From positions 4,340,001 to 4,404,000 of the forward strand of contig NC_080577.1 of NCBI RefSeq assembly GCF_029962835.1: 64,000 bases of DNA, read 5' to 3'. The notes beneath the pieces are model-generated. The model saw nothing but the letters and a program-made list of their open reading frames with translations. It made no database searches and was not told the origin of the DNA. Position 1 is the first letter of the stretch. Every line of letters starts with the position of its first letter. Position numbers and translations under genes: made by a program. This stretch comes from Magnolia sinica. Taxonomy: Eukaryota; Streptophyta; Magnoliopsida; Magnoliales; Magnoliaceae. This document shows, in pieces, positions 1 through 10,100 of this stretch.

Positions 1-706
1 TGCCGAGCTCCGAACACTTGCTCCAAGCCTTGTAAGTTTGCACAAGAGAAGGACAAAGGGGACCCTGGCTAGTGCTGAGGCTCCCTCCGATGCCAAAGTC
101 AGGCTAGGAATCTGAGTCAAAGTAGTGTAATTGGAGCTTAGGGTGTGAAATATTGCATACCTTCTACTGTATATAAAACTCTTATTTATAGTGAAGATAG
201 GACAGTGTGGACCATAATTCTAGGCATAATTTTAGCCATTACATGAGATGTCAGGGAGTGATGGATGCCGGCAGTTATGCAAGAATCATGTCGTGGGCGG
301 TTGCTCCTGTCATGTGTTACTGGAAGAGAATTTTGTACCTAATTGATCTAGTTGAGCAAATACGTCCAGAGCTGAGCTTATCTCAGCCGAGCTCTATCAA
401 ACAATCGAGGACTACTTAGACTGGGTTTACCATAACTGAGTTCTATTACTCGGTCATGGATTGACCCAAGCACAACTAAATCGCTCTGAGCTATGGCATA
501 TTGAGGCCGAGCTGACCTACTGAGGCCGAGCTAACCTGCCGAGGGCGGGTAGACCTGTTGAAGCCGAGCTGAGTTGCCGAGGCTGACATCTCTATCTTGG
601 CCATTGAGGAGCTCATTGGTCATGACCGGTGCTGGCTAACCTCATGTCTCGCTGAGATGTCCGAGCCGACCCCTTCTCTTTAGTCAGTCCATTTTTACCC
701 ATAACA
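1..706 (+). repeat. Possible LTR fragment cut by the window edge
   Basis: The segment is rich in repeated GCCGAGCT-type words (near 1, 385 and 500-560) and has a TATATAAAA box near 169. It ends in CCCATAACA at 706, as LTRs of the TG...CA type do. No partner copy or internal region is visible, so the LTR label is a guess. It is a fossil at most. Confidence 0.3.
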
Positions 707-2820
707 GTTTGTATAGACCAACCATGAGCCCCGCATCTAAAATCCAAGTGCCCGAACAAATACGGAACTCGGCCTCTTGTAATATCATGTTTGACTATTT
801 TTTATTTTTTTTATAAAAAAAAAAGAAGAAGAAAAAAGAACCATTTACCTCGTCGAAAAACAACAAATGGCAAACTGGTATTGACCCAAGTATCTGACTC
901 ATGAGTTAAAATTAGGATGCAGATTAGGCACTGGCCTCACCTGTTCCTAGCTCCCTCGACCCCTGATGTGGTGGGGTTTGTTTGGAACTGGCTGTTACAA
1001 AAGCATGTTTAAAAAGTTATTGGTTGAGTATATATTTAACCAAGCTCATCTTTAACAATAGTCTGCCATCCAATTAAATCCAACCACATCAGAGATAGAG
1101 GGCACATGGTCCAGATGGGAGCGGTATCCAATCAACATCCATCAATTGTGACCAATTCAGATTGCATGGTGACTCCAACACCACATAGCTACATGTAACT
1201 ATGAGGTGTTGGGACATGGTGGCATTTGATCAGGCCATGTCCGCTATCAAAGACAAGGCCGGTTAAGTATATATTCGACCTAACAACTTACAAACATGTT
1301 TTGCATGAGCTTCACTTCTAACAGCAGCATGTAGCCCAATCAAATATTGCACGGCCCAACACCACCACCACCAAGCCATTTGGTGTTGAGTCACCATGCA
1401 ATCGCTGTCCAGGTTAGAATAAGAACCGAGCCTTGCTTGACAGCCAGTATTTATGGGATATGGCAGCCTCTGAGATGGGAGGCTGCACTTCCAACTTAAA
1501 CGGAACACATCCATTCATTTCAAGGGGGACCACAACAATAGAAAACCATGGATAGAATGAATGAAATGGTTGGATGATGGATTTAATCAAATGTAATGTG
1601 TGGCCGTCATGATGAAAGTATCCAGTTTTTGCACTCAAGTTCTCAAGGTGGGACCTACATTTTAAGCAACTTGGATGTTGTATACATGTGACACATTGGC
1701 CGTACCTGTTCAATGGAAATGCTCCTCAAAAAGGAATTATACCATAGGATTGGGGCTGGGGCGCATCTTGGGTTTCATCAAAAACCACATTTGCAAATCA
1801 GATTTGGTATTTGGGTCTAGTTTGGTGGTGTTATAGGCTTAAAGTCGTCAACCTAACCTCAAGTTAGATTAAGGCCTTGAGCTGCTCAAACCTAATATGC
1901 ATGAGTTATGACTAACATACATGATATAAATATAAAATTTCATCAAATCGCCAAACAGTAGTATCGATTTCATCCGCATTGGACAAATTTCATCAATCAC
2001 CTGCCAAAAGGCTATGGTCGATTTGATCATGCATCATGCTTAGTAAGTTTAACTCTTATCTTCGTAGGCCCTGGATATTGTTCCAGTTATGTCAAATTCC
2101 CCACAACCGTGCATGTTTCACGGATGACTTGCTGGTACAAATGGTGGTGTGGTCACAGTGCCAATGCCTAGTTGTTTAAGCTTCCTACTATGGGCACAGT
2201 TGGCCTGCAAATCAGGTTGGTCTCATGTACATTGGATGTGGATGAACTGAGTGGGCTGACTTGAATATTTAAGGGGGGGCAAATGGTAGGACCCAATCTG
2301 ATGGATGGTGGTTGATGATGGTGGGTGTTCAATGGGTAGTCAGGCCTTATTTGGGGGTAAGTTGAGCTTGGTAGTTTACTGTTGGATTCATTGGTTAAGG
2401 CATCTGAGAATCTCATCGTTGGCACATGGGTGGTGGTTGAAGTTTCTAGACCATCGTGATTGCTGTTAGATTCAAGATTTAAAGAGTATTGTAAGAAACC
2501 AGTACATATCACCTGATACGTACTGGCATGGCATATCAGCCCCCTATTGGGCTCAAATTGGTAGTGAATGATATGATACCCAAATCAATGATTTAAACCT
2601 AGGTTGAATTGCAAAAGTATATTCTACCGTTCTTTGATTCACTGAACAAATGGATAATAAAGTGAGGGAAATGTAGACTGATGGTTTGGATACTAGGAGG
2701 TTGCATTAGTTAGTCAGGGGGTCAAGCTGAAGGCTCTAAAAGGGCAAGGCCTAAAAAGACAATGGGGATAATAAGAAAAGACTGTAGAACCCATGGTATA
2801 ATTGACCATATGGTCCATGA
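707..2820. other. Gene-free stretch, unclassified
   Basis: No supported gene is visible. An imperfect inverted pair (GGTTGAGTATATATTTAACC near 1023 and GGTTAAGTATATATTCGACC near 1261) could bound a decayed foldback of about 260 bp. A short stretch near 928 (GATGCAGATTAGGCA) resembles an end of the family A foldbacks found elsewhere in the window. The rest is low-complexity intergenic sequence. Confidence 0.35.
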
Positions 2821-2890
2821 TAGAGTGGAGTTGCGGAACAGGATTCATGTAGCTGGCCCAATTAGCTAGGATAAGGCTAAGATGATGATT
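2821..2890 (+). mobile_element. RTE-type LINE 3' tail
   Basis: This sequence (TAGAGTGGA, then a GCTGGCCCAATTAG-like word, GGATAAGGCTAAG and a short GATGATGAT end) aligns by eye with the tails at 5126-5211 (+) and 8726-8815 (-). The pattern and the GAT-repeat end are typical of plant RTE-clade LINE 3' ends. Only the tail is left. Confidence 0.5.
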
Positions 2891-4107
2891 CTGCATCAGT
2901 TTCACTACCGGAGCTCTAATATGCATTGGTATACATTACCAAAACAACTTTCTAGTTACAATATCACATGATTGGGATTTGAATCAGCTTCAAAAGGAAA
3001 AGACTTTTGAGGAAGAAATAAAGCAATGAAGCATGGGTGGTAGATATCTTACAGAAGACCTAAGAGCCATGAGCCCTGGAAATACAATGTGCCATGTCCT
3101 ATTTCATATGGGAAAATCATGAAAGAAAAGGGAAGAGATTATAAAAAAAACTTGTAAGCCACAGAAGAGAGAAGCTACCACTATATGAAACTATTGACAA
3201 TCTCATCAAGAGATTATAAAAACATGTGTTTTTTTTTTTTTTTTTTTTTTTGAACTTATGAGAGAATAATTGAATATGCATTAAGATGAGAAAGAGGGAA
3301 GAAAATTCCCAAATTACAACCATTTCATGGACCCAAGTTCCGCTAATGCCACGGCAGGATCGTTAGAGTCACAATCCCCCAGGATAAACAACATGTTTAA
3401 CCCTTGGAAGGAGTATAATTTCCTTGACAACATTTACAAGAATCCCCAGGACAATGCCCTCCCCTTCAGCACAACGCAGGACAGCCAGACTGAGCCTTGA
3501 ACATCAACATCGATCTGGGGGACACATGAGGAGAGAGTTCTTATGGTCTCCCTCCTCAACGCCATCAATGAAGCAAAAGTGGAGCAGATTGCTAGTGTGG
3601 ACCCTGAAAAAACGCTGCATTAATTGAGCTCAGCTGACCTGTTAAGATCCCCCCTGCATCAATGGAATACACACAAATATAGATTTCTGTATTTCAGACA
3701 TAAAAATGAAGGATAGTAGACAGATCCCACACCCATGTTGTCTCATATGGCTGACAAGGGTACATGAAGGATTTCAGGGATACAGATATCAAAGTTCAAA
3801 ATGATGTCTGTCTGAAAACCACAAAATCTAGAGGCCACTGGCTCACAAGTTCTACATTTCAGTTGTCTTTGCACTATAACAAAGGGGAATCATGTCTGCA
3901 CCATAGAACAGAACAGTGGCAATAAACAAAGGAGAATGATATTTTTAACTTGTGCATGCACCAAATAGTGGAATTGTAAATTGAAGCTTCCTATACAGAT
4001 GAAGTGGGGTCAAGCAAATGGGTCAATTACTGTTTTTAAACATGGGTATGTTGAAACTGGTGTATGACAAGAAGAGGAATTATCTTTTAAGTACCTGAAG
4101 AAGCCAT
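2891..4107. other. Region 3' of the DUF212 gene, with a LINE-like poly-T
   Basis: This stretch probably includes the 3' UTR of the DUF212 gene, which ends at 4108. A poly-T run at about 3229-3251 is followed by sequence like the 3' end of a LINE read on the minus strand (a word resembling GAACTTATGAGAGAATAATTG). A plus-strand reading near 3390-3620 looks weakly coding but matches nothing I know. Confidence 0.35.
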
Positions 4108-7100
4108 TTAGGCTGCAACTAAGCAACCTTGACAGCAGAAGCAGGCAACCAAGATGCCAAGAAGGGCCCCAGCAATGACCTGAGATGGAGTGTGGCCAAG
4201 GAGTTCCTTAAGCTTCCTTTGGCTGATAGGATGCCATTGAAACAAATCTTCAATGATCAAATTAAGGACCTACATAAATCAACATTTCCTAAAAGCATGG
4301 TGAGCAGGAATAGTTAATTACAACTAAAGGAGCAAAATCCATCAGAAATCGAGAAACCTTAAACTAGTTCTAAACAGGCACAACATGTGGAGGGAAAATA
4401 CAACTCCCATTTCTTCTACTCCCCAGCTATCCCAAACGCTCATTTTGCTGGGGTTAATTAAGATTATAAATAGCTAAGGTTGGCCAAGTAATAACCAGAA
4501 ATCAACCAAAAACATTAGATTTTTATTTGAAAAATAATAAAAGCTTATTTGTAGAAACAAACAATCAAATTTACATCGAAATCACAGGCATCGATGTCAA
4601 AGTATGTAAAGAAACTAAAAGGGAGCCTAAAACATTCATAATGACAAACAATTTGATGACTACGGTGAGATGTGCCAATACAATACACATGCATTTTTTG
4701 CCATGCCTGCTTATGTTCTATCATTCTTTATTATTACTTTTGTATATGCACGACCATGAAAGTGTGGTTGTCCAGTCCTTGCCTTGGTTTGATGTATGTT
4801 GCTCAAGAATCAAGGAATGGATTAAAATTGCAGATTCCAAGAGGTTCTTTTAAAACACACTAGTGCAGCTAATATCAACATAGGGTTCGAGATTTTGATG
4901 AGAGGGTTTGTAAAACAGAAATCCCTACAATCTTTACTGTGCACTCCCCAATGATGTCCTCTGAATGATTGAATGATCATGCATCACATGACGCCTGACC
5001 TCTCCATATCTATGACCTTCTTCTCATTTTGATCATTCTCCTCTGTAATTGCAACAACTTTTCTTTTTAAACTTCTTTGCGGATCCTTGACGGTTTATTT
5101 TTCAGTTTTTATCTTCATATGGTACGTGATAGAGCAGGAATGACATAACGGAATTTGTGAAGCTGACCCCAATTATTTGGGATAAGGCTTTGATGATGAT
5201 GGTGATGATTTTTTGAGTGGTGGTGATGATTTTTTGAGTGGTAATTATAAATTTATTAAAAGGCCAAGTCAAAATTACCATAAGGGGCCAAGGGTTGTTT
5301 GGATTCGTTGAAATATAAAGTGCCCCCACACGGTAGTCACATGTGCCATCGTCCATCATCTACATACCCCATGTGTGCAACTGTCCATCTTTAGGTGCCC
5401 TACACGTGCCAATGTGCCATGTGTACAAGCATGTGCCACCATCTAGCTGAAAACACTGCACATGTAACATTGCGCCATATTTGCAACATGTGCCATCACT
5501 CATCTTTTAGTGACCCAAGTTCATATCCTAATGTGTCATGTGCAACATGTGCCACCCTCATCTTCAAACTCCCTGCATGTGCCACAGATTATTGAGCTAT
5601 ATGAGCCACCGTCCATCCTAAAGCACCATACACATGCCAAGCTTAGTACATGTGCCATCGATCACCTTCAAGTGCACCACGTGCAAACGTCCATTCAAGT
5701 GCCCCATCTGTGCCAATGTGCCACATGTACCATCTTAAAGCACTATATATGTGCCAATGTGCCACATGTATAACCACCATCTTCAAGTGCATCAACATGC
5801 GCACACCCCAACATGCCACATGTGTGATGTGGGATAATTAACCACTTGCTCTAAAAGCTCGAACTGTTAGAGTATGGCGAATTAATCCCTTTATCTCATA
5901 GCCCAAGCCCCATATCTCATAGGTTAGGACCTCGGCTGAACCCCCTTTGTGGGCCCCAAATCACATGGGTACCGCCTCACACGGGCCGCCCACCCCAAGT
6001 GTGTCCCCGCATCCCACAGGCTACCCCACTTGAATATGAGACCTCCCTCGTGGGCCCCGCTCACCCCGAGTGTTCCCACAAGCGACTCCATTTGAGCCCG
6101 GTGTGAAAATGCCCCTGCATTAATGTGCAATATGTGTCACCCTCATCTTTAAGCAACCCACATGTGTTATTGTGCCACATATGCCACCATCCATCTTTAA
6201 GAGCTGCACATGCGCCACATGTGTTAACATGCAACATATGTCACCATCCATCTTCAAGCATTCCACACGTGCCAATGTCCAACATGTGCCACCATCCATC
6301 TTCAAGCATCCCGTGCAATGTCCAACATGTGCCAATGTGTCATGTGTCCCAACATGGCACATGTGCCACAGTCCATCTTCAAGTAATTTTTTATTATTTT
6401 TTTTAATTTTAAATCTTTTGTTTTTCCAAACAACAGAATGGAAATGAAGAAATTATATTTGAAGAAAAACATCTTGAAAAACAATCATGGGAAACAACTT
6501 TTCGTTTATCACTATTTCCTAGAAATGGCATTTCCCAAGAAACACCATTTTCCTCAAATTTGTTGGCATTAATCCAAACAGGCCCTCAAAGGGAAATATT
6601 GTTGCCACTAAAAAAGAATTATCATCAAGGGAAGGAAGCCCATACATGGGAAAGAGAACCAAACACCTTTAGCAAGAACGTCAACCTCAAAATAAGTTTC
6701 ATTGCCAATGACAGTATTTTATTTTATTTTTTCATATTTATTTATTTGAGAAGATGATGAATTCATTAGAAAAGGCAAAAATAAAAGAAATATACAAGCC
6801 TCAGTGCCTCACAAAAGGTCAGCCAACCGACACTCAATGACACGATAGCCGGAGTAAAACAAGCGGATAAAAGAAGCAGACCCCATTCCTACCCAAAAGA
6901 AGGCAACACACATACAACCAACTTGATCAACCAGAAATAGCATCCTCCCACCTGTTGCGAAGAATATCGTTACTCTAAAATTCTAAATTCTGGAAGAAAG
7001 CCTCGAAAGAGCTCAATGTCCCCTTAAAATTATAGCATTCCTCTCTAGCAAAGGCCCCACAGAATAGCAAATGGCAATAGATTCCTCGTTAAACTTCCCC

Positions 7101-10100
7101 TAGTCAGAAGGCCCATCAATCCACTCTCATAGCGTTCTCTGACCTTAACATCAAGGTTTCGCAATGGAAAATAAAGAAGGAAAAGATCTAGCCAAAGGAG
7201 CCTCCCCAAGCCAAGCATCCTACCAAAACCAAACCCTATTGTCTTGGCCCACAACAACAAAGCACCACGCAAGATTATGCTGCCCACCATGTCACAGATA
7301 GCTTTCCTATTCTAATGGGGCCTTCCATGGATGAGATTTATAGCCTTCCAAACTTTAGAGCCCATATTCCGATAAGGGACCCCAAGGAACCAATCCCCAC
7401 AACTGGAAACTCCATACTTCCGAAGACTATCCTCCCTCCAGAAAGCCTCTAGCATTTCTCCAAATCTCCACCATCACTTACTTTGTAGAGCCCCATTTTT
7501 CTTCATCATCCTCCCACACTTAGACCTCCTTCCCCTTTCTTTTGGCCTTTACACAATATCCCACTTGATAAGATGAAACTTATGCCCCTCCTTCCTCACA
7601 CAAGAAATCTCTCTGAATCTTCTAAACTCTCCTTGCTGCAAGCCTGCAACAACCATCATACAAGGATACGTAGTCCACTTATGAGAATATCCTAACACCT
7701 AGGGATGGGTAGGATTTATTAAACCCAGCCAGCCTCCTATCAATTCTTTCAATGATTGGGTCCTAAAAGGAGGCAATGTTCACATTACCCCTGATAAAAA
7801 GGCCAACACATTTCATTGGAAGACTCAAAGTCTTACACCCCAAGAGCATCTCTTTGTTTATGACAACAACCACTAATAAGATCTTCCACAGGTTAACCCG
7901 AACAACCATTTGAAGCGTTGAAATACACCTTTGACTAGCGTCAAGTGATTCCTCAAAGCCTCACATAAGATAGGGATGTAATCAGCAAACTAAAGGTGAG
8001 AGACGATCACCCCTACCAATGCTAAATCCTCTGTAGGAAAATCCCTAATCTCATCCAACACAAAGGCAACCCTCCAAGACCAACAGTATCATTATTAACC
8101 CACAGAGCAGTGTTTTTGGAAATTCCTTGCACAAAAGAGCCAGGAACAAGTTCCTCATGAAGGAAAAGTTGAGCATGCCCTTAAAGGACTTTGAGAAGAA
8201 TACAAATTTTTACACGATTTTTTATTACCCACATAATTCTTCCAACCTTCATAAAACTGAGGTAAAGCCATGTTCCAAAAGGTGCAATTGACTTGGACCA
8301 AGAAAACAATATCTGCCAAGGTGTTAACCTCTCAAACTCAGACTAGAATGGCTGCTGTTGTGGTTGAACGTCTTGAGGAAGTACGCATGATAGAATCTCA
8401 AATGAGGTTATAATTAGAAGATTCAGAATGGCTAAGGATTAAAAATCGATGAGACCAGTCGCATAGGAACACTCCAGAATTGTCGTGGTTAACAGAATGG
8501 TTGTATGAGAGTGGGGGCATCATTACCGCTTCTGGCAGTCAAATCACCAGAGGTGCTAGTCCAATAGCAAACAGAAATTTATATTAGCAAAACTTTCTAG
8601 TAGATACAATGGAAAGTCAGAAACAGATCATTTTTCTTACAATTCAAGTAAATTTCTTACCATTATTCCTCGTATAGATGAGGAAATGTGGTAGCAATTT
8701 CTAATATATGATTGGTGCTTATTGTGATCATCATCATCATCATCTACGCCTTATCCCAACTAAATGGTCAGCTAGTTGAATACTGTTCCACCATTCCACT
8801 CTATCAAGGGCCATTCAAGTAGACCATAGGTCATCAAATCTACTCTTACTACCTCCACCCAGATGCTTTTGGGCCTTCCCCTTGCCATTTTAGAGCCTTC
8901 TAATTGTACCAATTCGCTCCTTCTAACCAGCACAGTTCTTGGTCTATATTGCACATGACCCATCATCTAAGTCTACTTTCCTTCATCTTAAACTTATTGG
9001 TGCTACTCTTAAGTTCCCTTGAATGCATGCATTTCTAATTCTATCCTTGTCTTGCCACTCATCCATCTCAACATCCTCATTTCAGCTATGCTCATCCTAT
9101 GAGCATGTTCCTTTGTTAGTACATGAAAAATGTCTTTTTCTAAGATTGCTGAAAAGTGGACAGTGAACGTGGCCTGAGTTTGAGACAGTGAATGGTAGGG
9201 CAAACGGTGTCTGATCAGAGTTATTCAAGCTTATTGAAAGAGCTTTCAACCAAAATTTGTTTCACCTCAACCCGACTTGTATCGAAGGAGATCCGCCCCA
9301 ATTACCGAGCATGTGTGCTACTGATCAGCGGTCTACAGTTGAGGATGCCTCAGCCATCTTGCAGGCCCTGTTTGATGGGCCAAACAGTGTTTGATCAACC
9401 TGATTCCAGGCCTGGCTTGTAGATCGTCGAATTATCTTTCCAATGAGTACAAGTTTCGCCCGATTCAACCATTAACGAGAAATTTATGGTCGATCTCTTG
9501 AGATTGGTCCGTGCAGAAAATAGAAGACAGTGATTAAGTAAAGCATATGACTTGAACCAATGGCGCTGTGCCACATGGTACTTTTTTTTAGTGGACGATA
9601 GCTATCCACTGAGTTCTTGTGGGCCAGTTAGGACATGACACGGGTAGGACCCCACCCCCCCTCGGATCTTCATTTCATCATTTGCTGAATCCTCTTCTCA
9701 TCAGCTGGATCTGTTCATTATCAACTGCTGCACCTGTTCATCAGATTGCTGGATCTATCTCAGCTCCATTGAAGATCTGCTCCAACTGATCGCAGGACCT
9801 TCGTTAGATCAGATCGCAAAGCATCCAGAGATCAATATCTTCTTCTTCTTCATTTCAATTTCCACGTCTTCTTTTACATATCTTCTTCTTCTTCTCCATT
9901 TTTATCTTTTTCTTCTGTTTTTTCTCTTAGTCAGATATAATCAGATTTAAACAGTGAAATCTGATTGAACCAGTTACATTACAGTAATATCGCGTCTGAT
10001 CGAATCAATTCAACTGCAATTAGATGATCTGATTGCTAGATCATATCACCACTGATCTCTAGATCAGATCACAGTCTATCACAGCCTCAGTTCATTCTCA

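Noticed and set aside
1-706. Second complete LTR retrotransposon at the left edge
   Set aside because: Only one LTR-like end is seen, with no internal coding or second LTR in the window.
4129-4317. Plus-strand frame at the DUF212 last exon
   Set aside because: The minus strand here encodes the conserved DUF212 C terminus, so the plus-strand frame is its shadow.
5395-6447. Cys/His-rich frames resembling zinc-finger proteins
   Set aside because: They come from the CACATGTGCCA minisatellite, with the Cys and His spacing set by the DNA repeat.
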